In this document: positions 47,596 to 59,500 of the stretch, piece by piece
Position numbering within the stretch: the stretch's first letter is position 1
Layout of the letters: every line of letters begins with the position of its first letter
Assembly: GCF_000224145.3 (NCBI RefSeq)
Contig: NC_020174.2
Coordinates: forward strand, 832,520-896,519
Source of the DNA: Ciona intestinalis
Taxonomy: Eukaryota; Chordata; Ascidiacea; Phlebobranchia; Cionidae
Length of the DNA: 64,000 nucleotides
Direction of reading: 5' to 3'
Translations under genes and position numbers: made by a program
Notes under the pieces: model-generated
Seen by the model: the letters and a program-made list of their open reading frames with translations, nothing else
The model's database searches: none
Told to the model about the DNA's origin: nothing

Positions 47596-50500
47596 TCATT
47601 CATTGGACGACACGTTACACTCCGATTTTTTCTCCTTGGGATCAAATACATTATCTTGTAACGCGTCTACGTCACAGCGAGAAGGTTTATTCGTAACGTC
47701 ATCAAATACGTCATTCGGGGCAACTACGTCATCAACATCAGTGACGTCAATATGTTCGACGTCATCATCGTCCATAGCAACAGTAGATTTTGAACTACAG
47801 GTTTCGACGTGTTGGCGGTCGCTGATTGGTTCTTTTGTCTTAGGGCACGAATCACGTGACACCTCAGTGGATTCTTTATGACGTTTTGTTGTGACGTCAC
47901 CATCGATTGACGTTTGTCGATTATGACGTTCATAGTTTGTCATCTCCCACTCAATCTGAGCTTTGTTGGTTTTCCTTCGACTTCGAGCGCGACTTTCAGC
48001 CTGTGTGGATAAATGGGAAAAAATTAAAACTAAGTCACTCACAAATTTATATACTTGGTAATCCGTAAGCTGGCACGAGGTGTATGAAACAGAACACCCA
48101 TGTTATGCCGACTATCGTTGCCACGCCATCACGCGAGGGTAAACCAATAAAATTCATTTAATCATAAAAAAGATTATTTAAATTCCACTCACAACTTAAT
48201 TCAAACAAATATCATTATGTCGTCATACCTGCAACACACGTGTGCATTGGTCCACACCCTGATCAAAGGTGGTGGTTTCGTCACGACCAGACAATACTGA
48301 CAACGTTCGGATATAAGAACAAGCGATTCTGCAAGGGGTCGGAAAATGGCATTGTTAAAGTTCATTAAATAACATTTTTGAAAATAAAAGCTATAGAAAA
48401 TAGGTGAATGAAATAAGACACTCGTGTTACGGCTTATAGCAGTTGCCCTGCCACTTGAGGATAAATAAGAAATTTGCTTTTGTAAAAAATATTAATATGG
48501 AAATATTTACCTTAAGATTGCAAGTTTGGATAACTTTTGGTTGCATGAGTAACTTGGTATCTGGGTTCGAAGCTCATCGAAGGCGGAACTAATGGTGTGA
48601 ACTCGTGTTCGTTCGCGAGCGTTGGCGACCAAACGTCGCTCTCGGGTGAGATTCTTGTAACTGGCGGGCTTTCCATGCATCGGAAGCCCGGGGATTGCGA
48701 GCGGACTTCTTGGTCTCGACACGGGGACCTTAACGAGACATGTGTTAAAATTTTGAAATAAAGCTGCGCGGTTTGTAACGCGATAATAATTAATGACGTT
48801 TTATCATTAATTATGTCTAGTAAGCAAATTGGAACACATTAAAAATAAAAAAATATTTTACAAAAGAAACTGCAAAACGTGATGGTCTAAATTCTAAAAC
48901 GTACAGTCAAAAGCGTTTTAACTAGTTGTTAAAATATGATAAATACACATTTTCATACGAACTTACCGGATTCACAGTTTCATTATCGGATGGTGTTGGC
49001 AGGGCGGGTGGAATATTAGTGGTTACGCGTTCTGTGGAAACAAAAATGTAAATAAATTGTCACGAAACTTATAACTGTTCTGTCTATAATGTTGTTTTAA
49101 TAAGAGAGATAATATACAATCATCAGCGGATATAAGTTAGGGTAAGATGGTTCATGATTTCATTTTCTTTTATAGTCCCGTTTGGTAGTAAAGCAGATTT
49201 AATAATATTTTTTACCTTGAATTGGTTTAGGTTTCGATTTTTCTGAGTTTCGTCGTTCAACTTTATGAGTGTCAGGTTTTGCCTGTTTGTTGGAAGTTAG
49301 TTTGCTTGTTTTGCAAAGCTGTTTGTCTCGTTTGTCTTTCGGTGATTTCTTGTAATGCTTGTCTCCCAACACTGGGATTTGAACCGTTGATTCTTCGGTT
49401 GACAGTTTTCGTGGATCGGTAATAGATGGGGAGTGAATGGAAGTGGATGGAATGGCTGCTCTTGGTTTTTGAATCTTCGGATATTGGGAAGTGGAAAGTC
49501 TGTTTGTTGGTGATTGAGGGTAACTATCGGGGGTTCGGTGGGGTTCAGTAAGCCGCTGATGTCTAGTCTTTGGATCTTTAGCGCCCAGTAGGTAAGAGTT
49601 GTTAAGGGTTTGGGATAGATTAGGGGGGTATAGCCCGCCGCCTAGCATACCATGAGTTAAGAATGGCATGCTTTGAAGGGCTTGAAGTTGCTCAAGTGAC
49701 ATCTGTGGCATGGGTGGCACTGACAAGCCGCCATGGAGTGCAGACGCCACGCCACTCTGCTGGGTCAACATCTCACGTAGAAGTAAAGGGTTGGGGAGGT
49801 AGGGGTTTCCGCTATATAATAGGGGGTTAGGAGCTGATCCTACGGCTCCTGGGTGGGGTAATTGGGGCACAAAGGGGATACTTGGTAACCCAAAAGCTGC
49901 TAAAGATGGGTGAAACATAAGTGGGTTATATGGGGTCGAATATGGGTTGGTTCTGTAGTAATCCATGAATGGGTTGGTGACCTGGGGTTCAGGGGATCCA
50001 GGGGAGTTTCCCCGCGGCCTTTTCGTGATCTTCATTTCTTGTGAAATATGACGTTTTCGTGATGGTGAGTTTTTGTGATTGTTTTGCAGTATTTCGTTTG
50101 GTTCATCGTCATCACGTGAAGATCGTGAGTCACCATAATGGTCTTTTCGCGAGTAAGCTCGGAACCCTCGTGATTCGTTTGGAACATCACGTTTTTCATG
50201 ACGTGATGTGTCATGAATATGAAAACTTGATCCGTGATTTGGTTCGTGAGCAATCCTTCTTTTCTTGTGGGCATAACTTATGCTCGGGGGTTGTGGGTTT
50301 GAACTTTGTGATTTAATTTCTCTATTTTCATCTGAAGATCTTTTGCTTGATTCGGTTTGAATACGATGTCTATGTTGCTGAGTATCGGTTGCGGGGGATC
50401 TCCCATTTGTTACAGATTCATCCAAATTCTTGTGGAAGCGTGTCAGGTGCTCTGCCACGCCACCTGGTGAACCGAAAGCGGCGTACATCTGACGCAATAT

Positions 50501-51401
50501 TTCGCTTGAATTTGCTGCTCGTGGGGGGCGTGGCTTGAATGCAGAAGGGCTTGTATCTGCTGCTGAGCCATCGGATGTCACATCGGCTTCAGCTTCCCGG
50601 AAGAGTTTTCGTTTTTTCGGAGGTTGGCTTCTTTTTCCCACGGTTGCTGGCGGAGAGCCCCCTGAATCGCTACCATTCCTTGACATCTCATCCAAAGATT
50701 CAATGTCGACCTGATTGTTGCTGTTGTTCCTGTTCGATGTTTCCGATGATGACGTATCGGTTTTGACGTCATGATGACGTAACATAGGTTGTTCACCGTT
50801 CGATTTTCGAAACTAAAATAATAAAAGTGATTGTTTAAACAAGTGTTTCGCGTTACGTCATATTTCAGATTGTTTCACTTACCGAAAACTTTGGGTTGAA
50901 TCGAAAGTCAAGATCAGGGCTCGAATCGGGCGTCCCGTTTCTGTGACGTAATAATTAAATATTTTATTAAAGAAACAAGATGACAATTTAAAAGGATTAA
51001 AATCTACTATCGTTGCGGCATACGTGTCGTTGGACACTTAACGGCAACCCCTGAATAATGTCTCCGTATTGCAGATGAAACGTTGGTCATTTAAGATCAA
51101 AAACTAACGCCAGAAAACCTTTTTCATATTTATAGGAATACATATTTTAGGCTCACGCGTGATAATTACCTGAATTCGGATTTGTAAGCTTCATTGTTAA
51201 TGTTAAATGACGTAACACAGGCAGGCATTACGTCACAAGAGGTTTTGTTCACGTCGTAATGTTGAAGAATATTTGATTTTAACTGAAAAAAACAGAAATT
51301 AATTTTCCCAAAATAATTTTTGTTAATTTCAATATTGTTGCTAAACTTACCGAAGGCGGTGCTGATGTCATAGCAGGTGACGTCACGTCCAAAAGCGTCA
51401 T
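47596..51401 (-). CDS. ATOH8: ATOH8/Net-family bHLH transcription factor with long N-terminus
   Basis: E-box-binding developmental regulator. Exons, 5' to 3': 51401-51351, 51282-51170, 50940-50883, 50812-49216, 49031-48967, 48728-48511, 48328-48229, 48000-47596. All junctions are in phase: 868 residues. The start MTLLDVTSPAM follows an in-frame TAG. The bHLH (about 657-712) has basic region RRLVANARERTRVHTISSAF, then CNQKLSKLAILR/IACSYI split by an intron; the TRVHTIS and SKLAILRIA signature is that of ATOH8. The 3' side keeps QCTRVLQ as in ATOH8, then a charged tail with DDDDVEHIDVTDVDD. Exon 4 (532 codons) is Ser/Pro/Lys-rich, with a hydrophobic Pro-rich middle (NPLMFHPSLAAFGLPSIPF) and basic segments, and has no counterpart in the roughly 320-residue vertebrate protein as I know it. 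Confidence 0.9.
48030..48152 (+). mobile_element. SINE 3' part in ATOH8 intron
   Basis: GGTAATCCGTAAGCTGGCAC, GAGGTGTATGAAACAGAACA and CACGCGAGGGTAAA. It sits 30 bases upstream, in transcript sense, of the last exon and is inserted antisense to the gene. Confidence 0.75.
49136..49196. mobile_element. MITE left-end fragment in ATOH8 intron
   Basis: AGTTAGGGTAAGATGGTTCA ... CCCGTTTGGTAGTAA. It stops 20 bases before the exon 4 donor. Confidence 0.55.
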
Positions 51402-54400
51402 GTATTTGACGTCATAAAACAACTACACTTTTAACTACACTGCATATCTGCAAAAAATTAAATCCGTTAATTAAAATCTAAACTAGTTTAATACGGCTGC
51501 ACGCGCTAAGTAACTTCGACTCCGCTAAAAACTGCCCGCGGAAAATCGGCAACAAAGTCCTGGCGAAAACTACAACTTTTCCCGATGCACCTTGGCACTC
51601 ATTAACTACGTAAACAGTGCGCTATAAATCTCCAGCACATCTTACACCAGAGCTAACAACTGAGTCCCACAGACGGGATCTGGCACCGACAGATAATCCA
51701 TGCCATGGAAAAACAAAGGCTGCATCTGATGCAATATTAATGGAGCCACCTGCTCTGCTTTCATCTGACATTGCAACCAAACAGCTGTTACGCTTGTGAC
51801 CAACACGCTTGATGCCACCATAAAGCCCGGGCCATAAGTATGTGTTTCCCCCATCAAATTAATTCGCTCTTTTTTCGCCCGTCCAGCTGTCACTCAATCG
51901 AGCAGCGTCGTCTCTCTGTCTGCTCCTTCTCTTTCCTTTTCTCTTTCTTTCTCCACTTTTACGAATAGACACTTTCTTTTTTTTCAGCAATTAAGCGGCC
52001 AACAAGACGAGTTAAAAGAAGCTCCGACACCCAACCCGTCAAACACTTAATCACACATTTAGTAAAATCTAAGTACCCATTGTCGTGCTCCTTAACACGC
52101 CTTGTATCGGAACAAAGATTCTTCTAAATGGCAAAACAGTCGCACAAAACGTCGGTAAAGTCCCAGAAATAGGGGAGCATGCTGTAAATAACATGACCGA
52201 TTCGAATCCAGCTTGTACGAGGCAACGATCGATGATACAGCAGCTGTAGTTCGTACCAATCGACTGCTTTCCGTTTATTTATAAGCTCCCAAGGGATTCC
52301 AGCTACTGTACACATCTGTTCCAAGACAAATTGGATATTTTGTACGGACTTCTAGTTATAGGGTACCAGACGTTCCAAAATTCGATTAAAACGCCTTTCT
52401 CAACCCTGACTATTGATTAAGATGCAACATTAAAATATCAAACAAAACACAAAAAATACATAAATGATGTTTTTTTTTCGAATAAAAAATATTTTACCGT
52501 TGGAAAAGAAATAAAACTTGCCGGGTAAAACCGCACACCTGCTATAAGCGCATGTACTTTACATGTATTACGTTCGTAAGTAAACGTTTTTTTTACTTCT
52601 TTTTTTATTCAGGCCCCTCCTAATAAAACTACAAATTTTTATCACTTTTACTCGAAGCAAAAGCCAAAATTAGGGGAAAAAACTATGATATAACAAATCA
52701 CCTGCAGTCGTATATACCAGTGTCTTAGCCGCTTTACGATAAATTACCGCTTTCTCCGTCTCTACTCCCTCCCCCCAGACCACCGGCGCCTGTTAACTTG
52801 GTCGTCAATTCATCTGTAAACATTTCGCATTGTGACGTAACACTATAGCGCTTATGACAGTATAGTGAGCCCATAACGAACAATGTAAATCGCCGACACC
52901 GCTCGCGCTTCGAAGCTAATAATAGCAGCGAAATATTATTCCAAATGATATTTATGGATCTTGGGCCCAGCGTATGCGAGGAATAGATTCATTTTCTAAA
53001 TAAAAAATAAACAAAGTGCGAAAAATATTTCTTGCTTTGGCGAAAACAGGGAGGAATTTTGGAGCAAAGGTGTCGAAAATACCGAAAAGTTTTTAACGAA
53101 ACTTAAAAATGCCGAAGAAGTTCGGTAATGATGGAAATATGTTTTGTGGTCTTGACGCTAGGTGTCGCGATGTTTGGAATTTTGACCTCGGCGCCAGTCG
53201 GCCACGCATGACTGGTCACCCGTCAGCGACCCTAAGTGGCCGGTATTTACAGGTGCCAAAAACATGCGAGTGATAATGTCCAATTAACGTATATGGGTGT
53301 TTTGTATTTCGTCAGATAAGGGTGTTGTCGAGAACCTGGGATTATTGGGAAGGATTTGGCCGATTATCCAAACACCCTGGCCCCTTATATGTCGTGCATG
53401 CGACCAGTGTGACTCGGTCCTTGATTCCTCCATTGAGTTTATGTGTATTTCACATTATATAATATATTGGTAAGGTCCTACGGCGTGTGACCCGTGATTC
53501 AGTCCAGACGAGTTGGGCTATTGTGTGTATTTCATATTGACAACAAAACAACCTGCAGCACTTGTTTCATTGGCGTCAAATCCCAACCATGTGTGTTTAC
53601 GGTTAAATGCCGTAAACATTGATTACTAAAAGTTGAGTAAAATGATAATTATTTTATGCGAGAAACAAACTGAAGTCAAAACTAAGTGAGCGCAATATTG
53701 CGTTCACTTAAAATGGAAAATAAAATGGTTGGCTAAAGGTTTTTTTTCACCTCATGCTCCCCGCCGAGGTGTGTATTGTATATGTTTAGACAAAAAACCC
53801 GACATTTGGAAAGTTGAAACGTCGTTATCGTTTTGATAAAAAGAACAAATAACCGAACACACTTCGCGCGTCTTCGAGGAACTACTTTGTTTGTTCTTTA
53901 TATTATCCATATTTATTTTATTACGTTGCCGTAGCATCGGCGCCTTGCAGAAACAGCAGTTCAGGCCTAAGTGTCAACGCGCGGTTAGTTCGCCAAGTAT
54001 TGGCGCCGAACCGACCTTTGTGGTTGCATAGAAATCTTATAAAACCACTTAATAATTCCCGTCTTGTCGAAGTAATAATCCGAAGATAATGATTCGACGA
54101 TCGTGGGAAAACGGGACAATTCAAGTGCAAAGTGACCGCTATTAACCGCTGCGACAGCTGCACTACGGTTTTGAGCGTTTTCCTATTTTATTAGGCCGTA
54201 ATTTCAGTAAAATTCGACCGAAACTTCGCCGTCTAATTAGCGAGCGGCATCTGTAATTGCGTCTACAGATCTTAGCAAGCGCGCGACAGACTGGCGCCGC
54301 ATTCTCGCATGCGTAACCACCTGCTACTGAGTCAAGAACCGAATTTTCTCGCCGTGTTTGCACCCCGTCCCTCCCCGCCACCAGCTGTTACCTACACCCG

Positions 54401-56530
54401 CCCACTCCGCATCATTTCTTTGTTTCTTTTATTCTCCCGACAGGAGCGGCACAGGCGCCGCCATGTCTTGGGTCCCACCGTATCTCTCAGTAACTCGGTT
54501 TCTTGCCACCTCCCCCTATTTATCTTCGATTCGCGAATTGTTTGGCGTTCTCTCGCGTTCTTTATTGCCGAATCGCGGTCGGCGCCATCGCGTCTAGCCT
54601 GCCCGAGAAACAATGCTTCTTACGGCTTCGCGAATCGCTCGCTTTAATCGAAAAAGCTCTCTCTAAAATAATTCGCGGCCCATCACGCCGTTTGTTTGTT
54701 TTCGGCGGCGAAAGGAAATGCGACGTCACAAATAGAGATTATCGCGTCACAGAAGCAACCACAAATCGGACATCCAGCGCGAGTTTTACAATTGTGACGT
54801 AACAACAGCGTGTTCCGCAATCGCGACGGACAATGCAAGCATCGGGAATACCTGGTCGCGCAGAACAAACAGAATCATCAATTCCCGAACCTGTAATCCT
54901 GACACGATTTTTATCGATTGTTTTTTAACCAAAACACTCACTGCAAAACATAGGGGTATAATCAGAGATTTTGACGTTTATAAAATAAGTTTATATGTGT
55001 GGTAACTCGTAAGCGTGCTTGAGGTGAGATAAAAGTTACATTCATTCATATTTAAGATCATAGGCATATCTCAACACCGGGCTTAAGGTAGCGCGAGTGC
55101 ATTAATATACACTGTGACTCAAAGGTGTCGGAAAAAGTTTAAAATACCAAATAAACGTGCTGCACAACTTGATAGTGAGCATGGGGCGTATGAATTTACC
55201 TAAAACCAATGCAGCACATTGATATTGAGTATGGGATGTATGAATAAAACTATATAGAGTTAAAGTAATATAACCGCATACACCCAACCTGTAAACAAAA
55301 CCATATCACAAAACTTGGAAGTGAATGTGTTCAATAGACGATCACCCATCATGCCAAGCTGTCCAACATGAGTTCCCACACGTCCACGTGTATTGTAACG
55401 ATGCGATCATTCATAAAATAGTCAGCTGCAGTTTACGCAGTAAATGACACTCTTGCGCCAACTCGCGGAAGGAGTTTTAGCGTAATAATTAAAATTTATC
55501 CTTACTTGACGGGGCAACGGCAGTCGTACATCTCGTGTCCGCTTTTTAAACAACTCGTGCCTACTTACGAGTGACCAACTACCATTGGCTGGGGGCTTGT
55601 CGTACCGCAGTGGCTTTCCACCAAAGCCAGCCAAATTAACTACGAGGTTATTTTAATCTTTTTTAGAAGCTTTTCAATAAAGTAGGTATGATCAGCCTAT
55701 TTTGTGCAGTTATATATGAGGTACATAAACACTGGCACGAGGTGTATAATGCAGCCGTTTTATAACGACTGTCGTTTTCCTGTCACGCGAGGATAAAGTA
55801 AGTTTCATACATTCATTTATAACTTGTATTCTTCCAAACTAAAATATAATATTAAAATAAATTATTTTCCGCTTCATGGCTGAAGTGGTATGACGTCTAC
55901 GGGTACGTATTTTTCTATGAGGCCCTATGCGCGTTTGGGTCGATGCAAGCCATAAATATAAATCACAATTGGCATATTCACATTCAATCTATGCAAATAC
56001 ATTACCTTGATTTATCAAAGCAATTCACAAGAATAATATTTCACACTTGCTTGTTTAATAAAAACATCTTCATAAAATATGCAACAACTCAACAGCGACG
56101 CAAGAATTAATAAAATGTCTCTAAAACGTTGGCAGTTTTCATAAAAAGACAAGATAGAAGTAAAAGCAGTTCAATATATCATTAAATTAAAATGGCAGTT
56201 AACAACTTGGTAGTGAGTATTCTATTTCATAAAGGGTGAAGTTCTATAAGGCATGGGCTGAGAACTAGAGGGTATGAGATTTAGGAGATAAACCAGATTT
56301 GGTTTATTACTGCGTGGCAGTGTGCATATACTACAAATATTCAACACAAAAACAAAGCACTATAATAAAAAAACATTAAACACCTAAATAATATAAAATC
56401 GGTATTTTTTCAACTAAATAGAACTAAAAATTCTATAAAATCATTTTCTCTTACCATTTATAAAAAGAGAGTTTTATAAAATCATGTTTTTTAATTAAAA
56501 TTTTCCAACTTTGTTTTGATATTTGTGAGT
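51402..56530. other. Intergenic: ATOH8 upstream region, CDC7 3' side
   Basis: Probable ATOH8 regulatory region. Features: an acceptor-like TTTTTTGCAG on the minus strand (51448-51449), a long pyrimidine run (51901-51960), and a GC-rich, CpG-containing section about 52780-54860 with seven GGCGCC palindromes (52785, 53190, 53939, 54002, 54293, 54454, 54581). SINE-tail pieces lie at about 54995-55040, 55500-55580 and 55715-55820. TTTATT at 56303, read on the minus strand, is a poly(A) signal candidate for CDC7. The 54163-54870 frames overlap on both strands with no splice support and are most likely GC-driven. Confidence 0.55.
51440..51460 (-). promoter_or_regulatory. Splice-acceptor-like site upstream of ATOH8
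   Basis: On the minus strand TTAATTTTTTGCAG precedes the inferred ATG by 46 bases. Candidate spliced-leader acceptor or end of a 5'UTR intron. Confidence 0.35.
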
Positions 56531-59500
56531 TTACGAAGTTGTAAAGAAAAATTCATGATTGAGACATTGGAGTGCCGTGTATCTGGTGTGGGGGTTACAA
56601 TCAAGCATGGAGGTTAGCAGCGTGAAGGCTGTGTCCGGGATATCTGTGACCTTTAGCGATGACCTTTGACCTTCAGATGACCTTTCAACTTTCAAAGGTG
56701 ACCTCTGAACTTTTGAGGGTGATCTTTGACCTTTTAAAGGTGACCGTAGTTTTGGCAAAGGTCTAAGACTTGGACCTGAAGAAGAAATCAATAAAAAATA
56801 TTCTTATTTTGTTTTATTTAAAAAACTTATTTATCTTTACAGTGTGAAAGTCATCATAACACGTTTAAACGAAGGCTGTTATACGAAGCTGTTCTGTTTC
56901 ACACACCTCATGTTCGCTTATGAGTTATCCCATATTTAACTTGGTTGGTGATTTTTTTTATATCTCCTATTTTTCGGTTACACTGTAAGTCTGAACCAAC
57001 TCATAATTGAAAACTTTAATAGGTGCTAGTAAAGAATCTCCCCCACCTTATTTGCTAACCCCTAACTACTATAACCACTAACCCCTATAACCATCAACAC
57101 CTAACCCCCTAACTACCAACCACCAACACTTTCCACCAGCCTATTCTGCTATGTACCGAAGGATTCTTCACTAGTGCCCTTTGTTATTTCAACTATGTCA
57201 TATTTACCGTCATTATTTTGATCCCGCAAACTGACGACAATCCCCTTCAAATCGTATCCTGGGAAATTGTTGGAGCAAGTAAAGGTTCGGCCTGGAGATT
57301 GTTTAAGTTGGATTTGGTAATTGGAACAATTAGTGACGACACATATATATAATCTAGATATAAGGTATTGCAACGAGTTCATTATTAGGGTAGATGGACC
57401 ACTTTTGCCAACCTTGATATAATAAAACAAATCTATGTTATCTTATTACTAGAGCAGGAAGCATGATATTTAGTGTTTGTGTAAGGGGGCCACTCACTCA
57501 ATAAAGGTTAAGAAACACAACCATGAACTTTTAATTTAACTTCATTATTTAATTGTCATTGAATTATCGGAAGTTAAAGATTAAACTAAAATTAGAGAAA
57601 AAAGCAGTAAAACACGTATACAGCTAAAACTATGTTTTAAACACAATTATTCCAAGTTACCACAGATTCTTGCAACATCTGTCATCTTCTTGCTCCCAAA
57701 GATAAGAGTTAGTTGTGCAAGTGAGTCCACATCATCAGAGGGACGGAAGAAAGGACATCTGCCACTTAGTAAAGATAAGAAGATCACACCAGCAGACCAG
57801 ATGTCAACAGCTGTGATCAGAACGTAATTGTAATATAAGTTTATTTTGTCAAGTTTGGACTCCATGTCTCCGTGGTTAGGAGCTTGCATCATAATGAATG
57901 TAACTTACTTTATCTTCACGTGGTAAAAAGCGACAGTTGGTATAAAACACGGGTGTTTATACACCTTGTGCCAGCTTACGAGTTACCCAGTATGTTACTT
58001 TGTGGGTGATTATTTTGGGGGGATTTTTGCCTTTTTTATATATGACTGATAATTTGGACAACCCATTAGTGACCACTAGGTTGGAGCAATTGCTGTTAAG
58101 TGTCTTGCCCAAGGACACATTCGCCGAATGGTAACAGCGACAAGCCTTGAACCCATTACCTATTAGTCACAGGCAGGCGCGATAACCACTTTGCCATAAG
58201 GCCGGAACTGAAAGAAAGAGTTTGATGCCCTGCGTTGCTACAATTGTGGGCAAATGTGTTCTTGGACAAGAAAAGACAACAGACAATGGTCAAATCCAGC
58301 GGTCATTAATAAGTTTGAAGCACCCTGGATGTCGGGGTAATGAGCCAATTCTGATCTAAATCTCTGGTTCTCAAGTTATTTGTTATTACATGGTTCGCAT
58401 CGATTACAGAAAAAGTTGATTAAGCACATCGTACGCACATAAGAAATCAGACACTATGATAAACTTCTTCTCACCTGTTGTTTGGTTTTGATATTTCAAC
58501 AGCACCTCCGGTGGCCGGAAACCTGAAGTACCGGCTCGTGGTGCGACTGGAGAAGGTCTGGTTTGAAAAGTAAATATGTTACCAACCATTTAGGTATTTC
58601 AAACCAATATAAAAGATGGATTTGTCTTGTCTTACAATAAATTCCGCCAATCTGACCCTGGTCTGATGTTCATATAGTTGAACGATTCTTGTATAGTGAA
58701 ATACAGTAATGATCTGGTGCTATGAAATCGTAACCAACAAAAATCAAGTCCAACCACTAGTAGTAATAGAGAAATATATAGAATCTATTTGAATAAGAGA
58801 CTGACGATGCCATTTAGGCGAAATATATATCTCTATTACTACTAGTGGTTAGACTTGATTTTTGTTGGTTACGTTTTCGTAGCACCAGATCATGATTTGT
58901 CTTGTGATTTAAGAACAACCAGCTTTATGACTAACCGCTAATGTTCTCATACCAGCAAAATACCCCATATGTTAATATGCATCAAAGTTAAGGAAAGTCA
59001 CACATTAGAATGAGTGCCCCAGTTTAAATGTAAACCTGGTGGCAAAGGTTTCAATTGAATATTCAAGCAGTATAAATCCCAGTCCATATTAAGTTAAACT
59101 TTTCATCAGATAATAGGAAATAAATAATGTACGTATAATTTATTAATGATAAATAACCTCACCTGGCTAAACATAGCTTGCATACACTCAGTTTTCCAAA
59201 ACAACTGCATGATTTTTCAGGGTTGCTGTTTGAAACATTAGACCCAGTATTTTTAGAAGCTTTAAGGTTGGCGAATGATCTTTTTTTGCTTGATAACGAT
59301 GATCTAACTTCATTTGGTGAAGTTAGCGAAAGGTATCGAACTTTTTGTTGCAAGGTCAAAGTCTTTGGCGAACAATTAGTTATACTGCTGTGGCTTTTAG
59401 AGTGTTGTAACACCCGTGTTTTGGAAGGTTGATGTATTGAAATATTGCGCCCACTGAGGTGACTTTGTTGGATTTCAGCAAGACATCTTCTTTTAGGGTT

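Noticed and set aside
54163..54868. Overlapping frames on both strands in GC-rich DNA
   Set aside because: Stop codons are scarce because of GC content; no exon chain or motif, more likely regulatory DNA.
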